DNA of 64,000 bases from Aromatoleum bremense (GCF_017894365.1 NZ_CP059467.1:2666001-2730000); one strand, 5' to 3'. Counted from the stretch's first letter, positions 19,762-28,765 are shown. Notes: a model not told the origin generated them from the sequence alone. Program-made: numbers and translations.

Positions 19762-20976
19762 ATGTTCGAGGGGATGGTAGCGGGGGCCCGCAGGGTCGGA
19801 ATCCCTGCCCCGGCGGGTTTGGCGGCGACCGGGCAACGACTTCGGGAGCGGCGCGCGCCGCACGATCCGCTGCGCATCGAGGCGCAATGGGATGGCCAAC
19901 GTGTCACGGCGCCGGCCATCCTCGATTTTGATTCGCGTACGCCGGATACGCGGCAGCTCGCCGGCTGCACGGTCGGGGAGGCGCTGGCGCGGCTCCCCGT
20001 GCTGTGCGCAGCGGCCCCTCGTGCGCAGACGATCGTTGCGATGGCGGCATTCGTCGCCGCCGGTGCGGAAGGGGCGGCGCGCGGCGAAGCACGGGACGAG
20101 GAGCGCACAGTCGCAGCGGAAACCGCGCAGGAGCATCTGTCGCGGCTGATGCTCGACTGGCCGGTGCTGTTCGGCCACGAGCCGCGCCGGGAGCGGTTTG
20201 CCGTGTTGCACCACGGGCTCGCGCAGATCGGCGGCGGGCGGGCAGCCTACGAGCTCGGCGGCGATCTGCTCGATCTGGTCGCGGTTGAACTGCTCGGCGG
20301 CTTCTTCCGCGCGACGCGCGAGCCGACGGCGTTGCGTGAGTTCGTCGAACGCGCCCGGCAGGGCGGCACGATCGGCGAGGCGCTCGCCGACCTGATCGAA
20401 ATCGGCACCTCGACCTCCGAGCACGAGGGCGTGCCGCTGCTGCCGTCACTGTCGGCGCAGGCCTGGGGCGAGACGCTCGGGGGGTTGCCCTCGCCGCAGT
20501 TCTGTCGCACGCCGTCGCTGCACGGGCAGGCGCATGAAACCGGCGTGCTCGCCCGTCATGCGGGTTCGATGCTGGTGCGCATCCTGCTGACGAAAGGCCA
20601 TCGCATCGCGGCGCGCCTGTTTGCGCGTGTCATCGATCTGGCAGATTGCGCGAGCCGCCTGCGTCATCCGCTCGCGGACGACATGCCGGCGCTGCTCGAC
20701 GCGGCGCCGCTCGGCGACCGGGCCGGACTCGCGTGGGTCGAGACCGCAGGCGGCCTGGTGCTGCACGCAGTGCGGCTCGACGACGAGCGCATCGCCGAGT
20801 ACTCGATCATCGGGCCGACGCAGTGGAATTTCCACCCGGAAGGCCCCTTCATGACCGAAGGTTCGGGCTGGAGCGCGGCGTCGATCGAGGCGGCGCGGCT
20901 GCGCTTCGCGGCGCTCGTGCTGTCGCTCGATCCAGGCCGGGATTTCGAGATCGTGCTGAAGCCTGTCGAGGGGTGA
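19762..20976 (+). CDS. HupK/HoxV-like protein (hydrogenase large-subunit relative)
   Basis: The 404-residue protein resembles HupK/HoxV, assembly proteins derived from the [NiFe]-hydrogenase large subunit. The N-terminal LARLPVLCAAAPRAQ corresponds to the RICGxC region, with one Cys left. The C-terminal GPTQWNFHPEGPF matches the large-subunit WNF segment, but the terminal DPCxxC metal motif has become DPGRDF. It therefore cannot hold a normal NiFe site. An AAGGAGGG sits just before the ATG at 19762. No hydrogenase or hyp genes are in the window, so it may be an orphan or belong to a locus elsewhere. Confidence 0.7.
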   Translation: MFEGMVAGARRVGIPAPAGLAATGQRLRERRAPHDPLRIEAQWDGQRVTAPAILDFDSRTPDTRQLAGCTVGEALARLPVLCAAAPRAQTIVAMAAFVAAGAEGAARGEARDEERTVAAETAQEHLSRLMLDWPVLFGHEPRRERFAVLHHGLAQIGGGRAAYELGGDLLDLVAVELLGGFFRATREPTALREFVERARQGGTIGEALADLIEIGTSTSEHEGVPLLPSLSAQAWGETLGGLPSPQFCRTPSLHGQAHETGVLARHAGSMLVRILLTKGHRIAARLFARVIDLADCASRLRHPLADDMPALLDAAPLGDRAGLAWVETAGGLVLHAVRLDDERIAEYSIIGPTQWNFHPEGPFMTEGSGWSAASIEAARLRFAALVLSLDPGRDFEIVLKPVEG

Positions 20977-21007
20977 ATCCCCGTCCGCGCGGAGCGGGCG
21001 GGGGATT
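20976..21007. terminator. Candidate bidirectional terminator
   Basis: AATCCCCGTCCGC and GCGGGCGGGGGATT form a long, slightly imperfect stem around a short loop between two convergent genes. Its outer A-T pairs give a short T tract on each side. It overlaps the last base of the HupK-like stop codon. Confidence 0.55.
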
Positions 21008-21097
21008 GCAGGGCTCGCTACTGCACCAACGACTGCCGGCTGATTCCTCGGGCGCAGGCGGCGCGAGACAGTCGCCGTACCGGTCGTCGACGAACCG

Positions 21098-22114
21098 TCA
21101 CTTCGCGCCTTCCGCGGCCGGTTTCTGCGGCGCGACTGCTGCATTGCGGGCTTGCGCGCGCTGCTTCGCCATCTCCATGAGAGGGGGATAAGGTCCGTAG
21201 CGGTGCTGGTCCGCCGAAGCGCCGTCCACATACGGCGGGAATGCGGCATCGACGGGCTTGTTCCACCGGGCCGGGAAATCCTTGTCGAGACTGGCCTTGA
21301 TCGGGCGCGGCTTCGACAGCACGTAGGCCACGACGTCGTAGGCTTCCTCATCGTTCAGCACCGGCGTCAGGTGCGTCGTGCCCTGCGGCATGTTGTGTTT
21401 CACGAAGCGCGTCGCCGTCAGCAGGCGGTTCATGCCCGCGCCGTTGTTGAACGTGTCATTCCCCCACAGCGGCGGGAAGATGTAGCCTTCGGCGTCGCCG
21501 ACCTTGCCGCGGCGCTGTCCCTCGCCATTCATGCCGTGGCATGCCGCACACGTCTTGCCATAGAGCGCTTCGCCCGCGGCGAGGTCGGCGCGCCGCTCAG
21601 GGACCTTCGTCGGCTTCGTGCCCGCACCCTCGAGTTGTGCTCCGATCGGGATGCCGCGCGACAGGTAGTGGATGTACGTCACGAAGGCCTTCATCTCGGG
21701 CGAATCGAGCGGTAGCGCGCGCCCGTTCATGCTCCGCTCCATGCAGCCATTGACGCGCTCCTCAACCGTACTGATCGAATCTTCGCGCGAACGGTACTGC
21801 GGAAAGGTCGCCGACACGCCGGTCCAGGGCATCGCGTAGGGTTTGGTCGCGTTGTCCTGGTGGCATGAAGTGCAGGCGAGATTGTTGCCAGCGAAGCGTT
21901 TTTCCTTGTCCTGCACTTCCGGCCCGATCAGCGCGAAGGTGCGCGTCGTCAGTTCGTGCCCGTAGCGCACCAGCTTGCCGTACGCATCGTTTGGAAGATT
22001 TTCCGGATTCGGCGCGGGACGATCGAGCAGGCTCGTTTTCGCGCCTTCGCCGGCGGCGCCGGCGCCGCCGGCGAGAATGGCGGCAAGGCTTGCCGCGAAC
22101 AGCTTCGCTTTCAT
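21098..22114 (-). CDS. TsdA-like dihaem cytochrome c (thiosulfate dehydrogenase)
   Basis: The 338-residue periplasmic protein has a signal peptide (residues ~1-20) and two haem c sites, CTSCH (81-85) and CAACH (189-193). TsdA enzymes oxidise two thiosulfates to tetrathionate (or the reverse) and use a Cys as distal ligand to haem 1. A Cys in VNGCMERSMNGR (residue 124) sits at about the right distance, and FVKHNMPQG (Lys239/Met242) fits the haem 2 ligands. A C-terminal Ala/Gln/Lys-rich tail is extra. No dedicated electron acceptor is adjacent. Distinguishing TsdA from other dihaem cytochromes needs an alignment. Confidence 0.78.
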   Translation of the reverse strand: MKAKLFAASLAAILAGGAGAAGEGAKTSLLDRPAPNPENLPNDAYGKLVRYGHELTTRTFALIGPEVQDKEKRFAGNNLACTSCHQDNATKPYAMPWTGVSATFPQYRSREDSISTVEERVNGCMERSMNGRALPLDSPEMKAFVTYIHYLSRGIPIGAQLEGAGTKPTKVPERRADLAAGEALYGKTCAACHGMNGEGQRRGKVGDAEGYIFPPLWGNDTFNNGAGMNRLLTATRFVKHNMPQGTTHLTPVLNDEEAYDVVAYVLSKPRPIKASLDKDFPARWNKPVDAAFPPYVDGASADQHRYGPYPPLMEMAKQRAQARNAAVAPQKPAAEGAK

Positions 22115-22139
22115 TTGTCTCCTCTCTACAGGGAAGTTT

Positions 22140-22154
22140 ATTTAATTATTAAAT
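22140..22154. promoter_or_regulatory. AT-rich palindrome upstream of the TsdA-like gene
   Basis: ATTTAATTATTAAAT is a perfect 15-base palindrome centred about 33 bases upstream of the TsdA-like ATG, inside a 35-base AT-rich island in otherwise GC-rich DNA. It could be promoter DNA, an operator or both. GGAGA follows close to the start codon. Confidence 0.45.
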
Positions 22155-22254
22155 GCTTATTTAATCTACCTGCGCCGGGCCTACCGGACAAGGCGCTTCG
22201 TGCTGCCCACTCCCCGTTTTGGGTAGCTGACGCAGCCCACCCGCGGTTCCATCG

Positions 22255-23208
22255 TCACGTGGGCGACGACGGGGCTGGCGGCGGCCGGCCTTCGAGGTCG
22301 GAAACCTTTTCCTCCACCACCTCCGTATGCACCAGTACCGCTGAATGGCGCGGCCGGATCGGCAGTCCGCGGGATTCCCGATGCGCGCGCGTGAACGCCG
22401 CGCCGAACAGCAGGATCAGCGACGAATAGTTCACCCATAACAGCAGCAGCACCAGGGAACCCGCGGCACCGTAAGTCGAAGCTGGCGCCGTCTTCGCCAG
22501 GTAGAGCGCGATCAGCGATCGGCCGAACGTGAACAGCGCCGCTGTGACGAAGGCGCCGAGCGCGACGTCCTTCCAGCGCAGGATCACGTCCGGCAGCACG
22601 CGGAAGATCGTCCCGAACAGCAGCGTGACGACCGTCAGCGACACTACCGTCTCGACGCCCGCCAGCAACGGCGCCGGCACCGGGAGCCAGTCGCTCGCGA
22701 AGGCGATGATCGAGTTCAGGATCACGCTCAGCAGCAGCGATACCAGCAGCACGAAGCCGATCGCCAGCACCACCATCAGCGACAGCAGGCGCGCCTTGAC
22801 GAGCAGGAAGACGCTGCTGCGCGAGGGTTTCGCCATCACCCCCCAGATCGCGTTCAGCGAGCGCTGCATCTGCGCGAACACGGTGGTCGCGCCGAACAGC
22901 ATCGCGCCGATGCCGACGAGCGTCGGCAGCAGGCCGCTGGCTTCGATGCGGCTGCTTGCCACCGCGGTCTGCACCGCTTCGGCGGCCTCGGAGCCGATCG
23001 CCTGTTCGAGCTGCGCGGCGATCTGGCCGCGCGCCGCGTCCTCGCCGAGCACCGCGCCGACGATGCTGACGACGATGATGACGACCGGCGCGACCGAGAA
23101 CACGGTGAAGAATGCGAGCGCCGCGGCATGGATGAACGCGTCGCTGTCGAGCCAGTAATTCACCGTGCTGCGCAGCACGCCGAACCAGTAGCCGAATACT
23201 TTCCTCAT
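22255..23208 (-). CDS. YihY/BrkB-family inner-membrane protein
   Basis: The 317-residue protein has about six hydrophobic segments and the family landmarks AAALAFFTVFSVAPV near the N-terminus, GAMLFGATTVFAQMQRSLNAIW in the middle and GSLVLLLLWVNYSSLILLFGAAFT near the end. The cytoplasmic tail is short and Pro-rich. Family members were once called ribonuclease BN, but that activity belongs to another protein; their true role is unknown. The ATG at 23208 has GAGGGG upstream. Confidence 0.88.
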   Translation of the reverse strand: MRKVFGYWFGVLRSTVNYWLDSDAFIHAAALAFFTVFSVAPVVIIVVSIVGAVLGEDAARGQIAAQLEQAIGSEAAEAVQTAVASSRIEASGLLPTLVGIGAMLFGATTVFAQMQRSLNAIWGVMAKPSRSSVFLLVKARLLSLMVVLAIGFVLLVSLLLSVILNSIIAFASDWLPVPAPLLAGVETVVSLTVVTLLFGTIFRVLPDVILRWKDVALGAFVTAALFTFGRSLIALYLAKTAPASTYGAAGSLVLLLLWVNYSSLILLFGAAFTRAHRESRGLPIRPRHSAVLVHTEVVEEKVSDLEGRPPPAPSSPT

Positions 23209-23364
23209 GAACAGCCCCTCGCGCCGGGAATTCGTGCGGCCAAGCATTTTGCGCTCCGCGCACCCCTTCCCCCGTCCCTCCACCCTCGTTTTCCTCATGC
23301 CGGCAGCCGCGATCCGGGTTGGGAACGGTGGCGCTGCGTCCGTAAGCGCGTGATGTGAACGCGA

Positions 23365-23400
23365 CGAAAGCCGCGGCTGTGTGGAAATCCGCGGCTTTCG
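23365..23400. terminator. Hairpin terminator downstream of the hemerythrin gene
   Basis: CGAAAGCCGCGG (23365-23376) pairs perfectly with CCGCGGCTTTCG (23389-23400) around a 12-base loop. It lies 42 bases past the hemerythrin stop on the minus strand. No long T tract follows, so it may slow RNases rather than terminate efficiently. The rest of this 233-base gap looks empty. Confidence 0.6.
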
Positions 23401-23441
23401 GAATTGTGCGGCGACGCACGGGGAATCGTCGCCGTGGTCCG

Positions 23442-24032
23442 TCAGGCGTGATGGTGACCGCGCTCGAACACCTTCTTGACGAGGTATGCGCCCGCCACGG
23501 CGGCACCGGTTGTCATCAGCAGCGTCCCGGTATGCATCGTGCGGACGCCGTTCATCGCGATCTCGCCGGCATGCGGGGCGGACAGTTCGAGCCGGCGTTT
23601 CATCATCTCCGCGCCGAGTTCCGCGAGCCGGTTGCCGAGCAGGCGTTCCGCCTTCGGCAGCATGATGGTCTCTTCCTCGGCCGCGTGATGCAGCACGTCG
23701 CGCATCAGGCTCATGAAAGTCTCGTCGTATTGTGGGTCGGTCGGCTCCATGCCGCGCAACTGCGCGATCAGGCGCCGCATTTCCTCGTGCTCGCTCACGG
23801 ACTTGTCGACCGTCGCGCTTTCGGCCATCGCCTGCCGCATCGCCGGGTAAAAGATTTCTTCCTCGAGCTGGGCGTGGATCTCGAGCGACAGGCACGCGCT
23901 GTTCACGAGCGCCTTCTTCGTCTGCGGCGAGGTGTCGGTCTCGTACTGATGGAAGACCGACAGCACGTGCGAGTGGTCGGTGCGGATCATGTTCGTCGCA
24001 CTCGGAGAGAGTTTGCGCATCAGCGGGTTCAT
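23442..24032 (-). CDS. Hemerythrin-domain protein with C-terminal hydrophobic tail
   Basis: The 196-residue protein carries the di-iron hemerythrin ligand pattern spread over four helices: DHSHVLSVFHQ near residue 20, LEIHAQLEEEIFYP, SEHEEMRRLI and VLHHAAEEETIMLP. After residue ~165 comes a glycine/alanine-rich hydrophobic stretch (GTLLMTTGAAVAGAYLV) that could anchor it or oligomerise. Such proteins bind O2 or NO or protect against them. GGAGG lies 7 bases before the ATG at 24032. Next upstream on the same strand are two DUF4399 genes. Confidence 0.88.
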   Translation of the reverse strand: MNPLMRKLSPSATNMIRTDHSHVLSVFHQYETDTSPQTKKALVNSACLSLEIHAQLEEEIFYPAMRQAMAESATVDKSVSEHEEMRRLIAQLRGMEPTDPQYDETFMSLMRDVLHHAAEEETIMLPKAERLLGNRLAELGAEMMKRRLELSAPHAGEIAMNGVRTMHTGTLLMTTGAAVAGAYLVKKVFERGHHHA

Positions 24033-24270
24033 GGACTGGCCTCCGTCAAAAGTTAGGGCTGCAGTCGACGACAGCAAACGCCGTTCCCGCGCCGGGGCGG
24101 GCGCCGGAGCGGTGAGCGGCAACGGGGCGGGGGCGATCGGGGGTTGGAATGCGAGCGTGTTCCCTCCTCGTCCCGGCGGGGCGCCGCGGGGTAAGTCTTA
24201 CAGGAGTTTGTAGATATCGGTACGGACGCGTCATGCCCGGGCTGCCGTATCGCGCTCCGGGGCGATCTGC

Positions 24271-24708
24271 TCACCGCACGGTGATCGTGATCTTCCTCGA
24301 ATATACCGGCGGGTTGTGCGGGACGTGCTTGTCGTCGCCCATCAGCAACTGCAGCGTGTGCCTGCCTGGAGGCAGTTCCAGTGTCGTTTCCGTTTCCCCC
24401 GCACCGAAATGAAGGTGGTTGCGGTCGGAGGGAATTTCCTGGTCCGGCGACGGCAGATCGGTGTCGATCAGCAGATGATGGTGGCCGGTATTCGGAAAGC
24501 TCACGTCCTTCGGCGCGACGCCCATGTTGCGCAGCCCGAACCACACTTTGAACGGCCGTCCGGCGGGCAGGACCTGGCCATCGTTGGGCCAGCCGATGTA
24601 AAGATAGGCATTGGGCGGCGCAGCGGTGCTGCCGGCGATGGCGCCCTGGGCGAGCAGCAGGAACGCGGTGGCGGCGGCGATGAATAGCTTGTGCATGGGC
24701 TTGTGCAT
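24271..24708 (-). CDS. Periplasmic DUF4399 protein (copy 2)
   Basis: The 145-residue protein has a signal peptide (residues ~1-25) and a DUF4399 domain: the GWPNDGQVL start, GLRNMGVAPK, TGHHHLLIDTDL, a NHLHFGAGETE block and TLQLLMGDDKHVPH. The conserved HHH and HxHFGxG residues suggest metal binding or a catalytic role, but none is established. It is a close paralogue of the gene at 24764-25192, 55 bases upstream, and the two probably form one transcript. Confidence 0.85.
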   Translation of the reverse strand: MHKPMHKLFIAAATAFLLLAQGAIAGSTAAPPNAYLYIGWPNDGQVLPAGRPFKVWFGLRNMGVAPKDVSFPNTGHHHLLIDTDLPSPDQEIPSDRNHLHFGAGETETTLELPPGRHTLQLLMGDDKHVPHNPPVYSRKITITVR

Positions 24709-24763
24709 GGATCGGCTCCCGGTCTTGTCGGAAGATCAAACTGGAACTCCGGGCGTCACCCGG

Positions 24764-25192
24764 TCAGGGCACCGTGATCGATATCTTTTTCGAATATATG
24801 GGGGGGTCGTGCGGTTCGTGGTTGTGATCGCCCATCAGCAGCTGCAGCGTGTGCTTGCCGGGCGGAAGCTCGATGCGCGCCTCGGTTTCGCCGGCGCCGA
24901 AATGCACGTGATTCCGGTCCAGCGGAATCTGCCCGTCGGTGGAGAGTTCGGTATCGATGAGCAGGTGATGATGGCCCACGTTGGGCAGTTCGACGCCTTT
25001 CGGGCACACGCCCATGTTGCGCAGCCCCATGCGTACCCACAGCTTGCCGCCACTGATGACGGCGCCGTCCGGCGGCCAGATGATGTAGGCCTCGGCATCT
25101 TTCGGCGATGGTGTCCCCGCCGCGGAGGCAGGCGCGGGCCCGATTGCCATGACGACTGTTGCTATCGAGGCAAGAATGATTTCCCTAGACAT
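24764..25192 (-). CDS. Periplasmic DUF4399 protein (copy 1)
   Basis: The 142-residue protein has a signal peptide (~1-24) and the same domain as its neighbour (GLRNMGVCPKG, VGHHHLLIDTEL, NHVHFGAGETE, LLMGDHNHEPHDPP). It carries a Cys in the MGVCPKG loop where the second copy has Ala. I start it at 25192 because GGGGAGG lies nine bases upstream. The tandem arrangement indicates duplication followed by divergence. Confidence 0.85.
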   Translation of the reverse strand: MSREIILASIATVVMAIGPAPASAAGTPSPKDAEAYIIWPPDGAVISGGKLWVRMGLRNMGVCPKGVELPNVGHHHLLIDTELSTDGQIPLDRNHVHFGAGETEARIELPPGKHTLQLLMGDHNHEPHDPPIYSKKISITVP

Positions 25193-25501
25193 GTTGGGCA
25201 TCCTCCCCAGGAAACATGCGGGGTAAACGTCGGGGTAAACGCGGAGCGAACGCTCGTCGCGTTCGCTCCGACCGACCTGATCGCCACCTAAGATTAGGAC
25301 GGAAGTTGGCCGAAAGATACATATAATGAATCGGGACATGGTTGCCTCCTGGCTTGGCGCGGGGCCTCGAAATCCGGTGGGTCATGTCCGGAAATATGTC
25401 CTGCTCCGTGCGGCGCATTCCCGTGCGAAGCGTATTGAATCCAGCTCCGGAGCTGCGTTGCGGGAGCTGCACCTCCACTACGGGACAAGCGGGGTCTGCA
25501 C
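25193..25501. other. 309-base divergent region with hairpin and TATAAT box
   Basis: This gap separates the DUF4399 pair (minus) from the SUMF1-like gene (plus). It holds a perfect 10-base-pair hairpin (GGAGCGAACG 25243-25252 with CGTTCGCTCC 25260-25269) in the DUF4399 leader, two GGGGTAAACG direct repeats around 25219-25240, and a perfect TATAAT at 25322-25327 on the plus strand without a clear -35. Short reading frames here overlap the SUMF1-like gene in other frames and do not look real. Confidence 0.55.
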
Positions 25502-26653
25502 GTGTGGCGAGAACTTCTCATCGTCGGGGTGTTCGGGGCGTTCGCGTCCGGATTTGCCCAGGGCGCGACCGGCGCCGGTGAATGGAGCGCGCAGGCGGCG
25601 CCCGCCCAGCTTGCCGGAATCCTCCCCAAAGATAGCGCGGAGCAGTACGAGCTGACGTTCTGGGAGTCGATCAAGGACAGCGAACATGCGAGCGACTACG
25701 AGGCGTACCTGAAGGCGTACCCGAACGGACGTTTCGCACCTCTCGCCCGCGCCCGCATCGAGCGGCTGCGAGCGGCTGCGCCAAAAGTCGAGCCGCCGCC
25801 GGCCCCCCGCGCGACTCCGCCCGCAGCGGAGCGCGCGCGGCCTGCGCCGGCTGCTCCCGCCGCGCCGGAGCGACCGCGCGCGGCACCTGCTCCTGCAGCG
25901 CCGGCGCCGGAAAAACCTCCGGCCGCAGCGGCGCGTCCTGTCGAGATCAAGGATTGCCCCGCCTGCCCGGTGATGGTCGGACTGCCCGGCGGCGGGTTCG
26001 TCATGGGAAGCAACACCGACGATCCGTCGGAAAGACCGGCGCATCGTGTCTCGATCGCGCGGCCGTTCGCGATCGGCAAGTACGAGGTCACGAACGAGCA
26101 ATGGGACGCCTGCGTCGCAGCCAGCGCGTGTCCGCAGCTGGCGAGGGAGGAGGGTGCGGCGAAGAACGCCCCGGTGCGCGACCTGCACTGGGACGATGCC
26201 CGGACCTATGCAAAGTGGTTGAGCGGTGCCACCGGCAAGACCTACCGGTTGCCGACCGAGGCGGAGTGGGAATACGCGATCCGCGGCAGCACGACGACGC
26301 GATACTGGTGGGGCAACCAGATGGTCGGCGGCAACGCGAACTGCAAGGGATGCGGCGAGCCTTGGCGTGAGGGCGGCCCGGCGAATGTCGGCTCGTTCCG
26401 CGCCAATCCGTACGGCCTGCACGACATGAACGGAAGCGTCTGGGAATGGGTCAGCGACTGCTGGCACAGCTCCTACAAGGGGGCGCCGGCCGACGGGCGT
26501 TCCTGGGATGAACCGGATTGCCGCGTGCGCGTGATACGCGGCGGGTCATGGCGCGAAGGAGCCGACTACATGCTGTCGTCGACCCGCTTCAAGTACGGTG
26601 CCAGCGTGCGGCACTCGCAGAACGGGTTCCGCGTCGCGCGCGACGTCGAGTAG
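25502..26653 (+). CDS. SUMF1/FGE-fold protein, secreted, not a true formylglycine enzyme
   Basis: The 383-residue protein (GTG start) has a signal-like N-terminus, a Pro/Ala-rich linker (~85-150) and a SUMF1 domain (~155-383): [54 protein letters not shown] and [11 protein letters not shown] up to NGFRVAR. The two catalytic Cys of formylglycine-generating enzymes, expected between RGGSW and GFR, are absent. SUMF1 folds also occur as sensors or ligand-binding modules beside Ser/Thr kinases. This gene converges on the kinase gene with a 48-base gap, which makes a link to the export locus plausible. Confidence 0.82.
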   Translation: MWRELLIVGVFGAFASGFAQGATGAGEWSAQAAPAQLAGILPKDSAEQYELTFWESIKDSEHASDYEAYLKAYPNGRFAPLARARIERLRAAAPKVEPPPAPRATPPAAERARPAPAAPAAPERPRAAPAPAAPAPEKPPAAAARPVEIKDCPACPVMVGLPGGGFVMGSNTDDPSERPAHRVSIARPFAIGKYEVTNEQWDACVAASACPQLAREEGAAKNAPVRDLHWDDARTYAKWLSGATGKTYRLPTEAEWEYAIRGSTTTRYWWGNQMVGGNANCKGCGEPWREGGPANVGSFRANPYGLHDMNGSVWEWVSDCWHSSYKGAPADGRSWDEPDCRVRVIRGGSWREGADYMLSSTRFKYGASVRHSQNGFRVARDVE

Positions 26654-26701
26654 CGATCCGGGGCATTTCGGCCTGGTCCGGCGCATCGCCGCCTTCACGA
26701 A

Positions 26702-28765
26702 TCAGGGTACCCGTGCGCGCGTCGTGATCTGGATGAAGTCCGCCGTGATCTTGTCCTGCCCGTGCTTCGCGGCGATGTCGCGCAAGCTCTTGTCGACGGC
26801 GCGCAGATAATCCGATCGCGATTCCGATTCGGGGCGTAGCCCGTCGAAAAGCGGCACCGGCGTGACCAGCAGCACGATCAGCTCGGTGCCGAAAGGCTTC
26901 GAAATCGTCCATCCGGCCACCGTGCCGATCGTCGCGCTGTAACGCGGTGGCGCCCGGTTGGCTTGCGCCCGCCGGCTCGGCACGAGATGGACGACAGTGC
27001 CGTCGAGGACGTAATAGTCGACATGGACGTACGACTCGTAGGCGGGAGTCGTCACGTCGATGATCAGCGAGTCGCCTTCCGTCAGCGCGGCGCCGCCCGC
27101 CTGCATGCGGATCGAAGCCTCGCCGCCGGCCTGCCGGTTCTTCGCCCAGTAAGGCGCGAACGTTTCGATCACGCTGCATTTGTCGGCGCTGACCTGCTGC
27201 ACGTCGGTATTCAGCGTCGTCACGCCGGGGATCGCGGTCAGCGCGTCGCGCAAGCTTGCGAGCCCGAAGGTGGCGGGCAGGTAGCCCTGCACTTGCAGCG
27301 TGTTGCCGCTGCTCGACGCCGCCAGCGCCGAGCAGGGCACTTTCGCCAGCACCGGCGTGACCGATGCCACGGACAGCGGCGGGATCGCGGCGGGCGGTGC
27401 GGGTTCGGGTGCCGAGAATTCGCCTGGGGGGGCTACGGCCGGAGGAGGCGCCTCTTGCGGTGCGCCGGCAGTGGCGGAGGGAGCTTCGCCCTGTGCGACC
27501 TCGGCGGGTGTCCGATCGTAGAGAAGCGCGATCGCGACGAGCGCAGCAGCCACCGCCGCTGCAATCCCCGCCGCGACCGGCAGTGCGACGCGCTGCTGGG
27601 GTTTCATCCCGGCGAGGAATTGCGCGACGCTGGGGGTGCGGGTTTCGCGGTCGAACGACAGCGCGGTGCGCAACGTGCGCCACGCTCTGGCCGGCAGATG
27701 TTTCGGCCGCGGCGGACGCAGTCCCGCATTGCGCGCCTGGGTTGCCGGCAACTGCCCGAACGGATGCGCGCCGGTCAGCAGCTCGTAGGTGATGCAGGCG
27801 AGCGCATAGATGTCGTCGCGCGGGTCCGGTTCGCGGTGTTCGAGGATCTCCGGGCTTGCGTACGCTGGCGTCAGGCCGCCGAGGCTGCCGGCGTCGAAGA
27901 CCGTCGCTTCGGCCTCCTCCTCGGAGCGGCGGAAGACCCGCGCGATGCCGAAGTCGATGACCTTGACCGGACCCTTGTCGGTGAGGAAAACGTTCGCCGG
28001 CTTGAAGTCGCAGTGGACGAAGCCGTGCTCGTGCGCGTAGGCCAGCGCGTTGGCCATGCCGGTGATGATCGGCAGCGCTTCTGCGTACGGCATGCCGCGG
28101 AAACCCTGCGCGCGCAGCACCCGGCTCAGCGGCTTGCCGGACAGGTACTCCATCGTCAGGTACACCATCGATCCGTCGCGGTCGAAGTCGTACACCGCGA
28201 CGATGTTCGGGTGGGCGAGCGCCTGGGCTTTGCGTGCCTCGCGCTGCAGCGCGATCAGGGATTTCGGATGGCCGCGGAACTGGACGTTGAGGACCTTGAT
28301 CGCGATATACGGGTTCCGGTCGGAAGCTTCGAGCTTGCGCAGGTCGAGCGCCTTGTACACGGTGCCCATGCCGCCGAAGCCCAGGCATTCCTCGAGCAGG
28401 AAGCGGCCATTGACCGTGTCTCCGACGCCTTTGATGCGATCCGGTTCGGACGGCGCGGTACCTGCGGCGGGGGCGTGAATGCCGGAAATCCCGGAAACAT
28501 GGGCTCCCGGAGCGAGCTGCATGCGCGTCTGGTCGTCGTTCGCGTCCTTGTGCCCCGTGCCCGTGAGGTGCTCGATGCGCCGATGCACTTCGGCGTACAC
28601 GTCCGGCGGCAGCGGCAGCTTCGTGTGCTCTTCGCTCAGGACTTCGAGGAGTTTCGCCTGGTCGGGCTCGTTCGTCGCCAGCACGCGATCGACCTGCGCG
28701 AAAAACTCGTTGGGAGACAGACCGCCGCTGCGGAAAGCGTGAATCGCGTGCGAAAGACTAGCCAT
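26702..28765 (-). CDS. Membrane Ser/Thr protein kinase with C-terminal DUF4384-like domain
   Basis: The 687-residue protein has a short N-terminal helical region, a PknB-type kinase domain (~118-390) with a Gly loop in GFGGMGTVYK, the ATP-binding Lys157, the catalytic HCDFKPAN (Asp253, a non-RD form) and DFG (271-273). One membrane helix follows (~393-416), then a Pro/Ala linker with a BON-like segment, then a C-terminal DUF4384-like domain ending in ITTRARVP. It faces away from the exporter operon. The likely targets are the FHA proteins or the activator next door; this is inference from co-location. Confidence 0.9.
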   Translation of the reverse strand: MASLSHAIHAFRSGGLSPNEFFAQVDRVLATNEPDQAKLLEVLSEEHTKLPLPPDVYAEVHRRIEHLTGTGHKDANDDQTRMQLAPGAHVSGISGIHAPAAGTAPSEPDRIKGVGDTVNGRFLLEECLGFGGMGTVYKALDLRKLEASDRNPYIAIKVLNVQFRGHPKSLIALQREARKAQALAHPNIVAVYDFDRDGSMVYLTMEYLSGKPLSRVLRAQGFRGMPYAEALPIITGMANALAYAHEHGFVHCDFKPANVFLTDKGPVKVIDFGIARVFRRSEEEAEATVFDAGSLGGLTPAYASPEILEHREPDPRDDIYALACITYELLTGAHPFGQLPATQARNAGLRPPRPKHLPARAWRTLRTALSFDRETRTPSVAQFLAGMKPQQRVALPVAAGIAAAVAAALVAIALLYDRTPAEVAQGEAPSATAGAPQEAPPPAVAPPGEFSAPEPAPPAAIPPLSVASVTPVLAKVPCSALAASSSGNTLQVQGYLPATFGLASLRDALTAIPGVTTLNTDVQQVSADKCSVIETFAPYWAKNRQAGGEASIRMQAGGAALTEGDSLIIDVTTPAYESYVHVDYYVLDGTVVHLVPSRRAQANRAPPRYSATIGTVAGWTISKPFGTELIVLLVTPVPLFDGLRPESESRSDYLRAVDKSLRDIAAKHGQDKITADFIQITTRARVP

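Noticed and set aside
25326..25655. A 109-codon plus-strand frame overlapping the start of the SUMF1-like gene
   Set aside because: It lacks a ribosome-binding site and domain features, and its second half is the out-of-frame shadow of the SUMF1-like signal region.
25502..26653. True formylglycine-generating enzyme for sulfatases
   Set aside because: The two catalytic Cys near the C-terminus are missing and no sulfatase gene is in the window.
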